From positions 1 through 40,113 of the forward strand of contig CACARV010000005.1 in assembly GCA_902535025.1 (NCBI GenBank): 40,113 nucleotides of DNA, read 5' to 3'. Below are positions 8,665 through 17,585 of this stretch, piece after piece (the first letter of the stretch is position 1; each line of letters opens with the position of its first letter). A program made the translations under genes and the position numbers. The notes under the pieces are model-generated. The model saw only the letters and a program-made list of their open reading frames with translations, had not been told where the DNA came from and searched no databases. The stretch is from an uncultured Prochlorococcus sp. (lineage in GTDB: Bacteria > Cyanobacteriota > Cyanobacteriia > PCC-6307 > Cyanobiaceae).

Positions 8665-10228
8665 TAATTACTTTGAGATCGCTTAATGAGATAATTCCAG
8701 CTCCATTAAAAATAGGTTTTGATATTTTATTTTGAGACCATGCTTTTTGAGAGGATATCCAAATAGGAATATATGGTATGGATTCAGAGGCTATCTTTTC
8801 AATTTCAAGAAGTTTATCTAGTCTTTTTTTGCCTTCTATATTTTCGCTCTCAAGAAATAAATTTTCCACTTTCATAGATCCCCAAAAACTTCCGCTATAA
8901 ACTGATTCACCTTTTTTACATATTCCCTCAACTATTTCATTACAGCTTAAAAGTGGAGTAAGGTAAGCTTCTGGATCTGAATAAGCTCCTGTCCAATCAA
9001 GAATAACTGCCGTATAAATTCCTGAACTTAGATTCTTATAGACCGTTGTAGACTCAACTCCATTAAGTTGAATATCAATACAATCATTAAGGGTATTTTT
9101 TACTTCTTCTTTCCATGTGAGGGCAATAAGTTTATCAGCAGGTACATTCGATCTATAGGTAAGAGGAATCCTCAGTATATTGCCATTACAATATTCCTCT
9201 TTTTGAAGTAGAGCTCTTGCCTCTGAATAATCATATTTAGGCCAAAGACCTTGATTTTCTTTTTTTAAAATAGGAGGAATTATTGATCTTGATGGCTTTC
9301 TTAATCCATAGCTCACTTTCTCACTAATTAGTTTTCTGTTAAGACTTTTTGCTAAAGCCAATCTTAAGTTTCGATTATCTAATGGATAAATATTGGTTCT
9401 AAGACTTATAAAACTTAATTCTGTAAAAGGACTATTACCCTCTTTAAATTTATTGTTTTTACTAAGATAATTTAAAGTACTTCTTTGACTATCATCAATT
9501 GAATTTGATAATAGTACGTCAATTTGTTTACTTTTTAAAGCTCCGAAAAGAGAAGATGAATTAGAATAACCAACAAAATTTATACCCTCGTTTAAGGGCT
9601 TTTCACCCCAATATTTTAAGTTTGGAGTAATTAATTGCTTTTCATTAGAAAAACTTTTTAAGACATACTTGCCAGTACCAACGAATTTCTCATTTAAAAA
9701 CTTATTTTTATATTCCTCATAAAAAGTAGGAGAAATAGGAGTTAAATTAACTGATGTAAGTAAACCATTTATAGAACTTGATGGTTTATTTAGATTTATT
9801 ATGACCTTATGTTCACTTGGTGTTTCTATTGATTTAATTTTATTACCTAAAATATAATTCATTGTTCCAATTCTTTTGAATCTGTCAAAAGTAAACTTTA
9901 TTGAATTTGAGTTAAATTTTGTGCCGTCATGAAAAAAAATATTTTTCCTCAAATTGATAGTTATTTTAAGTTTATCTTTAGAAAAAATTGGCATTTCCGA
10001 TGCCAACTCAGGTATTAAATCTCCTTCAGAATTCAATTCATATAGAGTGTCCCCCAAAGAACTTATTAATTGAATTGCCTTAAGAGTACTAGCTCTGGCT
10101 GGATCTAAAGATTCTATTTTCCCAGAACTTGCAACTATAATTTTTTGTGATATTTTTTTTGAACTACATGAATTCTGTAAAAAAGTAATTAAAAAAATTA
10201 ATATTGAAAAAAGAATTTTATTTTTCAT
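8657..10228 (-). CDS. ABC transporter solute-binding lipoprotein, family 5
   Basis: A 523-residue periplasmic binding protein of the peptide/nickel family (SBP_bac_5). The N-terminus has a lipoprotein signal with a lipobox-like stretch ending at Cys21 (FLQNSCSS). The mature protein shows family landmarks: SLDPARASTLKAIQLISSL near the start, LYELNSEGDLIPELASE, and FFHDGTKFNSNSIKFTFDR at about residues 98-116. It should capture peptides or a related ligand and pass them to the permease encoded next. The coding overlap with that permease supports one operon. Ligand specificity cannot be read from the sequence. Confidence 0.9.
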   Translation of the reverse strand: MKNKILFSILIFLITFLQNSCSSKKISQKIIVASSGKIESLDPARASTLKAIQLISSLGDTLYELNSEGDLIPELASEMPIFSKDKLKITINLRKNIFFHDGTKFNSNSIKFTFDRFKRIGTMNYILGNKIKSIETPSEHKVIINLNKPSSSINGLLTSVNLTPISPTFYEEYKNKFLNEKFVGTGKYVLKSFSNEKQLITPNLKYWGEKPLNEGINFVGYSNSSSLFGALKSKQIDVLLSNSIDDSQRSTLNYLSKNNKFKEGNSPFTELSFISLRTNIYPLDNRNLRLALAKSLNRKLISEKVSYGLRKPSRSIIPPILKKENQGLWPKYDYSEARALLQKEEYCNGNILRIPLTYRSNVPADKLIALTWKEEVKNTLNDCIDIQLNGVESTTVYKNLSSGIYTAVILDWTGAYSDPEAYLTPLLSCNEIVEGICKKGESVYSGSFWGSMKVENLFLESENIEGKKRLDKLLEIEKIASESIPYIPIWISSQKAWSQNKISKPIFNGAGIISLSDLKVINE

Positions 10229-10245
10229 ATTTCTTAGATAACGAA

Positions 10246-10494
10246 TTATTCAGAAGATTGATTTGAACAATAAATTTGCAAGGTTATTTGACTTATCTCT
10301 AAAGCAAATGTTTTTTTAGAATTATAGGCAAAAGGCCACTCTCTCACCCAACAAATTTTTTTATCTGTATTTATACCGATAACTTGAAAAGTCTTTTTGC
10401 TATTTTTAATTTTTATACAAGCACCTTTATAAAGATTTTCAGAAAAATTTGAATTTTTTTCATTCTTATTTTCTAATAATTTTGAAGGAATCAT
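10246..10494 (-). CDS. Small conserved protein, unknown
   Basis: I do not recognise this 82-residue cytoplasmic protein by name. After a charged, asparagine-rich N-terminus, residues about 23-75 look like a compact beta-barrel of the SH3/KOW kind: GACIKIKNSKKTFQVIGI, then KICWVREWPFAYNSKKTFAL. The WVREWP segment is the most distinctive part and the most likely to be conserved. It lies 17 bases upstream of the solute-binding lipoprotein gene on the same strand, and could be the first gene of that transcript or simply adjacent. The SH3-like call is an inference from strand pattern only. Confidence 0.55.
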   Translation of the reverse strand: MIPSKLLENKNEKNSNFSENLYKGACIKIKNSKKTFQVIGINTDKKICWVREWPFAYNSKKTFALEISQITLQIYCSNQSSE

Positions 10495-10563
10495 TAAAAG
10501 CTAAAACCAAATACTTACTTTCTTCGGTTTAACAAGCTATGAGGATATTTGCAAATTATTATT

Positions 10564-11865
10564 TTAAATGCAACTTAATTGACTAGCAATAATTTTGACT
10601 TCACTTAGAGAATTTATTTCATCTTTAGATTTCTCAAAATTCCCATTATTCACCTCATGAGTTATAACAACAATTTCAGCTTTGTCCTCACTAGCATCTA
10701 GTTGAACAATTGATTCGATTGATACATTATTATTTCCAAAAATATCACCAATCTTTCCTATTACGCCTGGACTATCAAGACAAATAATTCTAAGGTAATT
10801 TTTTTTATTTATTTGAGAAGATCGGATGATATGACAGTTTCTCCAGAAATCAAAAGATAATAATGGATCGATTGAATTATTATTTTTTACTGAGGCGGCA
10901 TGCAGATTTAATATATCTGATACTACTGATGCAGCAGTTGGGCCACTTCCTGCACCTGGACCATACAACATTATCTCTCCAAGAGGATCAGCCTCTATCA
11001 ATAAGGCATTGTTTACTCCCTTAACTGTTGCCAATGGATGAGATTTTGGAATCAAAGAAGGTCCTACCCAAATATTCAATGCAAGTGAATCATTACTATT
11101 AATTTGTCTCCTTTCGGAGAGCGCTAAAAGTTTTATTTCAAATCCTAATTTATTAGCATATTCGATATCCTTGAGATTAATTTTACTAATGCCCTCAGAA
11201 TGTATTTCTTCTCTTTTAATTTTCCCTCCAAATGCAAGTTCACTAAGAATTGAAATCTTATCAGCAGCATCATGACCCTCAACATCTGCAGTTGGATCAA
11301 ATTCTGCATACCCAAGGCTTTGGGCCAATTTTAAGGTTTCCTCATAGTCAGCTTTTTCATTTGTCATCTTTGAAAGGATAAAATTTGTTGTGCCATTTAT
11401 TATTCCAACCATTTTTTTTATGCTGTTACTTTTTAATGATCTTTTTAAAGGTTCAATTATAGGAATCCCGCCGCAAACTGCCGCCTCTGACAATATATAA
11501 ACTCTTTCTTTAGATGCGGTTTTATATATTTCTTCTCCATATCTTGCAATGACTGCTTTATTTGCCGTAACAACAGATTTACCTAATTTTAATGATTGCA
11601 AAATAATATCTTTAGCTAAATCAACACCACCCATTACTTCAACAATTATATCTATAGAGGGGTCATTAATTAATTTAAAAGGATCATCAGTTAATAAATT
11701 ATTATCTATCTCAATTTCCCTTTTTTTATTAAGATCTTTAACTGCTATTTTTACAATTTCTATTTCTTTTAGAATTGGATGTGAATCAACTTCAGAACTT
11801 AATATTTTATAAATCCCTGAACCTACAGTTCCAAAACCAACTATGCCGATTTTACATTTGCCCAT
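10564..11865 (-). CDS. hom: Homoserine dehydrogenase
   Basis: This 433-residue enzyme reduces aspartate semialdehyde to homoserine with NAD(P)H, the branch step towards threonine and methionine. The N-terminal Rossmann motif is GIVGFGTVGSG (residues 7-17). The catalytic domain has the signature segments SVVTANKAVIARYGEE, GGIPIIEPLK, INGTTNFIL and AEFDPTADVEGHDAADK. A C-terminal ACT domain (from about residue 355, YLRIICLDSPGVIGKIGDI) suggests feedback control by threonine, as in the monofunctional bacterial enzymes. Length is normal. It is separated by only 44 bases from sufE upstream and is probably part of the same long minus-strand gene run. Confidence 0.95.
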   Translation of the reverse strand: MGKCKIGIVGFGTVGSGIYKILSSEVDSHPILKEIEIVKIAVKDLNKKREIEIDNNLLTDDPFKLINDPSIDIIVEVMGGVDLAKDIILQSLKLGKSVVTANKAVIARYGEEIYKTASKERVYILSEAAVCGGIPIIEPLKRSLKSNSIKKMVGIINGTTNFILSKMTNEKADYEETLKLAQSLGYAEFDPTADVEGHDAADKISILSELAFGGKIKREEIHSEGISKINLKDIEYANKLGFEIKLLALSERRQINSNDSLALNIWVGPSLIPKSHPLATVKGVNNALLIEADPLGEIMLYGPGAGSGPTAASVVSDILNLHAASVKNNNSIDPLLSFDFWRNCHIIRSSQINKKNYLRIICLDSPGVIGKIGDIFGNNNVSIESIVQLDASEDKAEIVVITHEVNNGNFEKSKDEINSLSEVKIIASQLSCI

Positions 11866-11909
11866 TTGTGACTTCTTTTAACTTTGAGTTTAATTTTATA
11901 TTATTAGAC

Positions 11910-12329
11910 CTACAAAAATTCATTTGCTTGAGACTGCATTTTCAATAATATGTTTAAAAAACCATTTGATCGTGAAGGAGTTAAGCTTGCTTTCAAACCA
12001 GTATCTTCAATAAATTTCTTATCTATTTCAACAACCTCGTTTGGTGTTAATTCATTTAAACCAGAAATTAAAAATGCTAATAAACCCTTTGTTATTAGGG
12101 CATCAGAATACCCTTCCCAAAATAATTTACCGCTTTTAATATTAGCCTTCACAAAAACTTCTGAAACGCATCCCCTAACTTTATTTTCATCAACAAGGAT
12201 TTCACTGTCTGGTTCCTTCAATTTTTTGCCTAACCACAAAATGTACTCATATTTTCTTTTTGGATCTTCTGATTTCTTCAATTTTTCAACTAATTTTGAT
12301 AAATTATTATATTTTCCCTGATTTTCCAT
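11910..12329 (-). CDS. sufE: SufE-family sulfur acceptor protein
   Basis: A 139-residue SufE-like protein. The reactive cysteine is Cys54 in ENKVRGCVSEVFV, the position that takes persulfide sulfur from the cysteine desulfurase SufS. The family segments YILWLGKKL and GLLAFLISGLN are also present. It should act in Fe-S cluster assembly in the cytoplasm, which in cyanobacteria relies on the Suf system. It is a stand-alone SufE without fused domains. SufB, C, D and S are not in this window, so the gene is separated from the main suf operon. It sits between hom and the 5-formyl-THF cyclo-ligase gene. Confidence 0.92.
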   Translation of the reverse strand: MENQGKYNNLSKLVEKLKKSEDPKRKYEYILWLGKKLKEPDSEILVDENKVRGCVSEVFVKANIKSGKLFWEGYSDALITKGLLAFLISGLNELTPNEVVEIDKKFIEDTGLKASLTPSRSNGFLNILLKMQSQANEFL

Positions 12330-12368
12330 TTTTAAAAACTATAAATTAATCACTTTATGAATTTTCTA

Positions 12369-12926
12369 TTATACAAATATTTCTTTTTCTGTGATAAAGC
12401 CAGATAAAGGAATATCCCACTCGGCTCTGGTTAATGGAATCGTACTTACACAATTAGAAGTTAATACTCCAATGCATGGAACTTTTCTCCAATTATTATC
12501 TCTCCTTAATTTATCAAAATAACCTCCTCCATAACCTAATCTTGTTAAATTTTTATCAACGGAAAGGCATGGAACAAGTATCATGCTTATCTGCAAATAA
12601 CTTAATGGGGAATAGTTATTTGGACTTGGTATCCCTTCACAATCTTTAGTAAGAGAATTATCATTCCATGGATAAAATAATAACTCTTTTTTATCTTTAC
12701 ATCTAGGCAAAGCTAGAGGTATTTTTTTCTTGAGACTTCTAATATCTACTTCATTTTTTAGAGGCCAATATATTGCTATGTAACCAATATTTTTATTTTT
12801 CTTCAGGAATGAATCAACATATATTTTTACATTCTTTTCTACATTTTCCATTTGATTAAGCAAAATCTTATCTCTAAGTTTTCTAAACATATTTCTCTCT
12901 AATTCCTTTTTTTCAGAAATAGTCAT
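12369..12926 (-). CDS. 5-formyltetrahydrofolate cyclo-ligase
   Basis: A 185-residue enzyme that converts 5-formyl-THF to 5,10-methenyl-THF with ATP, returning the storage form to the folate pool. The signature LTRLGYGGGYFDKL (about residues 128-141) is intact, and the basic N-terminal region (ERNMFRKLRDKIL) and the strand IAIYWPLKNEVDIR match the family. Length is typical. It starts with ATG and lies 9 bases downstream of ruvC, in the minus-strand run chlI-ruvC-this gene-sufE-hom. Another folate enzyme, folD, occurs elsewhere in the window but not next to it. Confidence 0.92.
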   Translation of the reverse strand: MTISEKKELERNMFRKLRDKILLNQMENVEKNVKIYVDSFLKKNKNIGYIAIYWPLKNEVDIRSLKKKIPLALPRCKDKKELLFYPWNDNSLTKDCEGIPSPNNYSPLSYLQISMILVPCLSVDKNLTRLGYGGGYFDKLRRDNNWRKVPCIGVLTSNCVSTIPLTRAEWDIPLSGFITEKEIFV

Positions 12927-12935
12927 ATTGAATTT

Positions 12936-13409
12936 TCAGTTATAGCCTTCTAGATTTAGTTTTGTTAATGCTATGGCCAATGCATCTGCTGAATCATCAG
13001 GTTTTGGGGGCTTTTTAAGTTCTAAGTCATTCATCACAGCATCTAGAACTTCTTTCTTAGATGCTTTCCCAGACCCCGCAATTGTTAACTTTATCTGCGC
13101 AGGAGAATATTCGCTAACCTTTATATTTTTAGAGGCTAATACCATCATAATCACTCCTCTAGCCTGCACCACACTGATAGTAGTACTTGATCTATAAAAG
13201 AAAAATTTTTCTACAGCAGCTACATTTGGATTCCAATGATTAATTAATTCATTAAGATCTTTGAATATCTCGTAGAGTCTATCTCCTTCTTTTTTTTCTT
13301 TACCTGTCTCAATAACGCCACAATCCAACAATATTTTTTTTTCATTTTCTATCTCAATAATTCCATAACCGACTCTTGCTAATCCAGGATCAATTCCAAT
13401 TATCCTCAC
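12936..13409 (-). CDS. ruvC: Crossover junction endodeoxyribonuclease RuvC
   Basis: A 157-residue Holliday-junction resolvase. All four acidic active-site residues of the RNase H-like fold can be placed: Asp7 in [13 protein letters not shown], Glu67 in AAVEKFFF, and Asp139 and Asp142 in PDDSADALA. It works with RuvAB in recombinational repair. The start is GTG, five bases after the chlI stop codon and without a visible Shine-Dalgarno site, so expression probably depends on translation of chlI. The unusual partner, a chlorophyll-pathway subunit upstream, is likely just genome packing. Confidence 0.95.
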   Translation of the reverse strand: MRIIGIDPGLARVGYGIIEIENEKKILLDCGVIETGKEKKEGDRLYEIFKDLNELINHWNPNVAAVEKFFFYRSSTTISVVQARGVIMMVLASKNIKVSEYSPAQIKLTIAGSGKASKKEVLDAVMNDLELKKPPKPDDSADALAIALTKLNLEGYN

Positions 13410-13414
13410 AGTAA

Positions 13415-14503
13415 TTAAGCTTCTGCAGACAATTGAAATTTTGAAAGATTTTCTTTTTCATCTAAATCAAATACTTTACAAAAAGCTTGAATAACTCTTT
13501 CACCTGAATCAACTTGTTCTAGAGGATCTTTTCTTAGTCTATGTCTTAAAGAACAAGAAATAACCCTTGCTATGTCATCCTCTTCAACTTCTGTTCTGCC
13601 CTCGAAAGCAGCAATTGCCCTCGCCGATCGATTTGTAACAATATCTCCACGTAAACCATCAACATCAAGTTCTCCGCATATTGCAGATATGTTCAATCTA
13701 AGGTCATCGTCCATTTGAACAGAATTTAAGATTTCTTGAGCTTTAATAACCTTTTGTTGAAGTTCATTCTGTTGTGTTTCAACACTCAATGAAAATTCAT
13801 CAGGATTATCGTCAAAAGAGGTTCTTTGATCCACTACTTGAACTCTTAATTCAGCATCTCTAACTGTTTTAACCTCAACACTCATTCCAAACCTGTCCAA
13901 TAGCTGAGGCCTTAATTCTCCTTCTTCTGGATTGCCTGAACCTATAAGTACAAACCTAGCAGGGTGTCGAACTGAGACTCCCTCCCTTTCAACTGTATTC
14001 CATCCGGAAGCAGCCGAATCTAATAGTACATCAACTAAATGATCATCAAGCAAATTCACTTCATCAACATATAATAATCCTCTATTAGCTTTTGCCAATA
14101 ATCCAGGTTCAAATGCCTTAACACCTTCACTTAAAGCCTTCTCTATATCAATGGTTCCACAAAGCCTGTCTTCAGTAGCCCCTAAAGGCAAATCGACCAT
14201 AGGAACTTGTTTTTGAATACTTTCTAGATTTTCTCCTTGAACAATTTTTTCCAAAACTTCCTTACTCTGCAAATCAGGATCAATAAGGGAACTATTATAT
14301 GGATCGTCTTTAACGACATCTATAGCAGGTAGCAAATCGGCCAGTGCTCTTATTGTAGTAGACTTTCCAGTTCCTCTATCACCCATTATCATCACTCCTC
14401 CAATTCTAGGATCAATAACATTTAACAGGAGTGCTAATTTCATTTCTTCCTGACCAATTACAGCTGTAAAAGGGAAAACTCTTCTTTTCTTTGTTGTTGT
14501 CAC
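13415..14503 (-). CDS. chlI: Magnesium chelatase subunit I (ChlI)
   Basis: A 362-residue AAA+ ATPase subunit of Mg-chelatase, which with ChlD and ChlH inserts Mg into protoporphyrin IX at the start of chlorophyll synthesis. Walker A is GDRGTGKST (residues 41-49), Walker B is [10 protein letters not shown] (143-152), and the sensor and arginine-finger region includes [19 protein letters not shown]. The length is normal for cyanobacteria. The start is GTG; stop codons upstream leave no ATG alternative. About 120 bases of AT-rich sequence separate it from the methyltransferase gene upstream, enough for a promoter serving chlI-ruvC and the following genes. Confidence 0.96.
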   Translation of the reverse strand: MTTTKKRRVFPFTAVIGQEEMKLALLLNVIDPRIGGVMIMGDRGTGKSTTIRALADLLPAIDVVKDDPYNSSLIDPDLQSKEVLEKIVQGENLESIQKQVPMVDLPLGATEDRLCGTIDIEKALSEGVKAFEPGLLAKANRGLLYVDEVNLLDDHLVDVLLDSAASGWNTVEREGVSVRHPARFVLIGSGNPEEGELRPQLLDRFGMSVEVKTVRDAELRVQVVDQRTSFDDNPDEFSLSVETQQNELQQKVIKAQEILNSVQMDDDLRLNISAICGELDVDGLRGDIVTNRSARAIAAFEGRTEVEEDDIARVISCSLRHRLRKDPLEQVDSGERVIQAFCKVFDLDEKENLSKFQLSAEA

Positions 14504-14624
14504 AGTTTTAGTTTTCTTAAATATTCAAATAATCAATAGATGCTACTGCAGAAAATGTTTTTAGTAAATATCCAAATCAGATTTAATTTATAGAGAAATA
14601 AATTCTAATTTAATTTATAAGTTT

Positions 14625-15374
14625 CTAATTTTTTTTTGAATTATTCAAAAACCAGTTTATTTGATGGACAACTCCACGTAAAACATTTATTTCGTGCATC
14701 GATGTATTTGCCCTTAAGATAAATTTCTTAAATTTACTTATTTTTGCACTTGAGGTATGTTCTAAAAGATATCCCACTTTCAATAGCATTTCTTCTATCT
14801 CCAAAAATGAGTCATGTATTTGTTTTGTTGATGCAAGATTAAAAAACTCTAATTTCTTGTTGGTATTTCTATTAGAAGACTTATTTAATTCATACAAAAC
14901 TATTGAAACTGCGTGAGAAAGATTTAAAGAAGGATTATTTTCAGAAGTTGGTATATTGAAAGTCTTATTTGCAAGAAGTAATTCACTATTAGTTAAACCT
15001 CTATCTTCCCTGCCAAATATAATTGCTAAATTTTTTATCTTTTTAAAGGATATCGCCCAATTAAATACATCTTCAGAAGATCCAAAAAACAAATCATTAT
15101 TTACATTAATCCTTCCAGAAGTTGCGAGAACTAAATCACAATCAAGAATTGCTTTTTCAAGAGTGTCAAAGATTTTGCAGTTTTCAATAAATTTTTGACC
15201 TTTAAGAGCCATTTTTTTTGCTTCTAAAGAAAAAATATCGCATTTTGGAGAAACAATTCTTAATTCTTCAACTTCAAAGTTGGAACATAATCTTGCAACA
15301 CTACCTACATTTAAAGGGCCATTCGGTTCAACTAATATTACCTTTAAATTAGAAAAATTTTTCTGCAAAATCAT
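14625..15374 (-). CDS. TrmH/SpoU-family RNA 2'-O-methyltransferase (TrmJ-like)
   Basis: A 249-residue SPOUT-class methyltransferase. The three family motifs are present: PLNVGSVARLC (about residues 19-29), IIFGREDRGLTNSEL (motif 2) and NPSLNLSHAVSIVLYEL (motif 3, which forms the trefoil knot that binds S-adenosylmethionine). The domain at the N-terminus followed by a helical C-terminal extension matches TrmJ, which methylates position 32 of tRNAs, rather than the rRNA-specific RlmB. The target is therefore probably tRNA, but this is by family only. Its ATG overlaps the stop codon of the cytochrome cM gene by four bases (ATGA), so the two are translationally coupled. Confidence 0.88.
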   Translation of the reverse strand: MILQKNFSNLKVILVEPNGPLNVGSVARLCSNFEVEELRIVSPKCDIFSLEAKKMALKGQKFIENCKIFDTLEKAILDCDLVLATSGRINVNNDLFFGSSEDVFNWAISFKKIKNLAIIFGREDRGLTNSELLLANKTFNIPTSENNPSLNLSHAVSIVLYELNKSSNRNTNKKLEFFNLASTKQIHDSFLEIEEMLLKVGYLLEHTSSAKISKFKKFILRANTSMHEINVLRGVVHQINWFLNNSKKN

Positions 15375-15757
15375 TCAAGGCTATGAAGGTACTTTAATAA
15401 ATTGGACATATTTACAGGATCAATTTCAAAACTTGGCATAGGAGGAGTAAGGCCGCCAGTAACTTGTTTAATTATGTCTTTATCATTCAAACGTTGAGTT
15501 ACTGAGTGTAAGTCTGGCCCCACTAATCCTCTTGCTGTTATTCCATGACATCCTACACAATTGATCTTAAAAAGAGCATCTCCTTCCTCCGCAGAGCCAT
15601 TCAGCTCAAGAGATTTTATAATGTATTTGTTATTTTCATTATGATTTACGATAAAAATTGAAAAACATACAATTAAAAATAAAACAATCATTAAAAAAAT
15701 TGTTAAAAAATTTTTTTTAAAGTCTTTTTCTGCTGCAGATGATGAAGATGTTGACAC
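15371..15757 (-). CDS. cytM: Cytochrome cM (membrane-anchored c-type cytochrome)
   Basis: A 128-residue class I cytochrome c with an uncleaved-looking N-terminal anchor at about residues 17-37 ([19 protein letters not shown]). The haem site is CVGCHG (Cys67, Cys70, His71), and Met107 in TPPMPSF is the likely sixth ligand. The anchor plus short haem domain matches CytM of cyanobacteria, a low-abundance cytochrome linked in other species to respiratory electron flow and to limiting photosynthesis. It starts with GTG and overlaps the methyltransferase gene by four bases. It is divergent from petG across a 55-base gap, so two electron-transport genes may share one control region. Confidence 0.88.
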   Translation of the reverse strand: MSTSSSSAAEKDFKKNFLTIFLMIVLFLIVCFSIFIVNHNENNKYIIKSLELNGSAEEGDALFKINCVGCHGITARGLVGPDLHSVTQRLNDKDIIKQVTGGLTPPMPSFEIDPVNMSNLLKYLHSLE

Positions 15758-15812
15758 AAAAATTAGTCTCTATGTAAAAATTGATAATAAAGTATTTAAA
15801 AAAGTTAAAGAA

Positions 15813-15932
15813 ATGATCGAACCTCTTCTATGTGGAATTGTTTTAGGTTTAGTTCCAATAACTCTTCTTGGATTATTTGTAAGTGCATGGAATCAATACA
15901 GAAGAGGTTCAGGGATGTTGGACATTGATTAA
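15813..15932 (+). CDS. petG: Cytochrome b6-f complex subunit V (PetG)
   Basis: A 39-residue single-span membrane protein. It begins [15 protein letters not shown], continues with a hydrophobic helix ([14 protein letters not shown]), and ends [10 protein letters not shown]. This is the characteristic PetG sequence and length; the subunit sits at the periphery of the b6-f complex in the thylakoid membrane and is needed for its assembly or stability. The ATG follows an A-rich leader (AAAGTTAAAGAA) without a strong Shine-Dalgarno site. Its last 24 bases overlap the end of the convergent rsmD gene. CytM lies divergently upstream. Confidence 0.95.
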   Translation: MIEPLLCGIVLGLVPITLLGLFVSAWNQYRRGSGMLDID

Positions 15933-16508
15933 AAATGTTAATCGTGACTGTCCATAGTCTCTTACATCTATAGTTTCCCATAAATTACTCTTTTTAATAT
16001 TTAGGTTTGGAGAATGTTCACAAATAACGGTTGAATCTTTTTTTAGAAAATTACAATTAAATATTTGATTTAGAACTAATTCATGAAAATTCACGTCATA
16101 TGGAGGATCTAAATACACAAAATCGAATTTTAATTTGTTTAAATCCACGATTTTAGATGATAAGTTTCTCTCGTAATCTGGTTTTGTCCAGTTCAAAACG
16201 TCTTTACAAATAACATCAAAATCATTTTTCCTATTGTCAATGTCATGCAAAGAAAGTAAATTCTTCATACAAATTTTTGAGTTACTTTTGTTTTTTTCAA
16301 TTGCAATTATTTTTCTTGCCCCATGATTATATGCTTCACAAGACACGGCACCAGTTCCACTAAATAAATCTAACCAATTACTATTTTCAACTTTATTGTG
16401 CAAAATGTTAAAAATAGCTTCTCTAACTCTCAAAGTTGTAGGCCGTGTATAAATATTATTAGGACTTTGGAGTCTTTTGCCACCTATTAATCTTAAGTTT
16501 GTCTTCAT
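15909..16508 (-). CDS. rsmD: 16S rRNA (guanine-N2)-methyltransferase, RsmD family
   Basis: A Rossmann-fold methyltransferase of about 199 residues. The S-adenosylmethionine site is [16 protein letters not shown] and IIAIEKN, and the catalytic motif IV is VYLDPPYDV, the N2-guanine type. The N-terminus [16 protein letters not shown] with [14 protein letters not shown] is the RsmD signature, so it should modify G966 of 16S rRNA. I place the start at ATG 16508; a TTG six bases upstream is possible but less likely. It lies 13 bases after hisH on the same strand. Its 3' end overlaps petG by 24 bases, so the last eight codons are constrained on both strands. Confidence 0.9.
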   Translation of the reverse strand: MKTNLRLIGGKRLQSPNNIYTRPTTLRVREAIFNILHNKVENSNWLDLFSGTGAVSCEAYNHGARKIIAIEKNKSNSKICMKNLLSLHDIDNRKNDFDVICKDVLNWTKPDYERNLSSKIVDLNKLKFDFVYLDPPYDVNFHELVLNQIFNCNFLKKDSTVICEHSPNLNIKKSNLWETIDVRDYGQSRLTFLINVQHP

Positions 16509-16521
16509 CAGCAACTATCAA

Positions 16522-17139
16522 TTATTGAATATTACTAAGCCATCTTTTCAAAAGTTTTTCTCCAGTTTTGCCAGATTTTTCTGGATGAAATTGACAAGCT
16601 AATAAATTATCATTCTCAATCATCGCTGTTAATTTTTCTGAACCATAATTAACCTGGGCTGCAATAATATTAAAGTCAGTTGGAATTGCATGATAGGAAT
16701 GTACAAAATAAACCCAATTATTTAATTCTTCTAGATCTAATAATGTATTTCGTTTTGTAGGTAAAAGTTGGCACCAACCCATGTGAGGAATTCTCTGGTC
16801 AACTATGTTGGGTATTTTTTGTATTTTTCCCTTTAATATACCCAGTCCTTGAACTTTCCCTTCATCACTAGATTCAAATAGAAGTTGAAGACCTAAACAA
16901 ATCCCTAAAAAGGACTTACCACTATTAATCCAGTTCTTTAAATCATTTATCAAATTGGTATTTATAAGATTAGTCATCGCAGGGTCAAATGCACCAACAC
17001 CTGGAAGTATTATCGCTTTACATACCTTTGATTCATTAAAGTTCTTAATTAATATTATTTCTTCACCAAGACTTTCTAGAGATTTTGTTACGGAATGAAT
17101 GTTACCCATCCCATAGTCTATAAGTCCAATTTTATGCAA
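16522..17139 (-). CDS. hisH: Imidazole glycerol phosphate synthase, glutamine amidotransferase subunit
   Basis: A 205-residue class I glutaminase that feeds ammonia to HisF in histidine synthesis. The catalytic triad is Cys81 in LGICLGLQLL, His185 and Glu187 in CQFHPEKSG. The N-terminus IGLIDYGMGNIHSV and the oxyanion strand PGVGAFDPAM are family signatures. The start must be the TTG at 17139, because no ATG or GTG occurs in frame between it and the end of trxA and the conserved IGLIDYG follows at residue 4. It lies 10 bases downstream of trxA and is probably cotranscribed with it and with rsmD. Confidence 0.95.
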   Translation of the reverse strand: MHKIGLIDYGMGNIHSVTKSLESLGEEIILIKNFNESKVCKAIILPGVGAFDPAMTNLINTNLINDLKNWINSGKSFLGICLGLQLLFESSDEGKVQGLGILKGKIQKIPNIVDQRIPHMGWCQLLPTKRNTLLDLEELNNWVYFVHSYHAIPTDFNIIAAQVNYGSEKLTAMIENDNLLACQFHPEKSGKTGEKLLKRWLSNIQ

Positions 17140-17149
17140 AGCTTTTGTA

Positions 17150-17473
17150 TTATAAATGCTTAGTTAAAGTACTCGAAAGAGTTGCTTTTGGAACAGCTCC
17201 AACTACAGTATCTACTTTTTGACCTCCCTTAAAGATCATTAATGTTGGAATACTTCTAATTCCATATTGACTAGCTACGTTTGGGTTCTCATCTGTATTT
17301 AATTTAAAAACTTTAATTTTCCCTTCAAAGTCTTTTGAGATTTCTTCTACAACAGGTGCAACCATTCTACATGGACCACACCATGGTGCCCAAAAATCAA
17401 CCAATACTGGCAGATCACTTTGCAGTACATCTTTGTCAAATGTAGAATCAGTTACGGCTGGAGCTGATGACAT
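17150..17473 (-). CDS. trxA: Thioredoxin
   Basis: A 107-residue classical thioredoxin with the active site [10 protein letters not shown] (Cys32 and Cys35), the cis-proline segment RSIPTLMIF, and the C-terminal [12 protein letters not shown] helix. The m-type-like sequence suits the main thioredoxin of cyanobacteria, reduced by ferredoxin- or NADPH-dependent reductases and regulating carbon-metabolism enzymes. It starts with ATG. The upstream region contains the small RNA Yfr1 on the same strand, whose terminator lies about 90 bases before the trxA start, so trxA must have its own promoter in the AT-rich stretch 17474-17562. Confidence 0.96.
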   Translation of the reverse strand: MSSAPAVTDSTFDKDVLQSDLPVLVDFWAPWCGPCRMVAPVVEEISKDFEGKIKVFKLNTDENPNVASQYGIRSIPTLMIFKGGQKVDTVVGAVPKATLSSTLTKHL

Positions 17474-17562
17474 AATTTAAGTATTCCTTTAAAAAATTTA
17501 GCAGGCAAATCTTTTTAGTGATGATTTATTACAGATAAAATAATATAAGTAATAAAAAATCT

Positions 17563-17585
17563 AAAAAAAGCCCGATTAATCGGGC
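17563..17585 (-). terminator. Rho-independent terminator of Yfr1
   Basis: The perfect 16-base palindrome GCCCGATTAATCGGGC (17570-17585) is followed on the minus strand by a run of seven U (A-run 17563-17569). It forms the 3' hairpin of Yfr1 and should also stop any read-through from guaB3 before trxA. It is the clearest intrinsic terminator I see in the window. Confidence 0.9.

Noticed and set aside
11950-12321. Plus-strand frame of 123 codons opposite sufE
   Set aside because: sufE on the other strand has a clear family motif; this frame is its antisense shadow.
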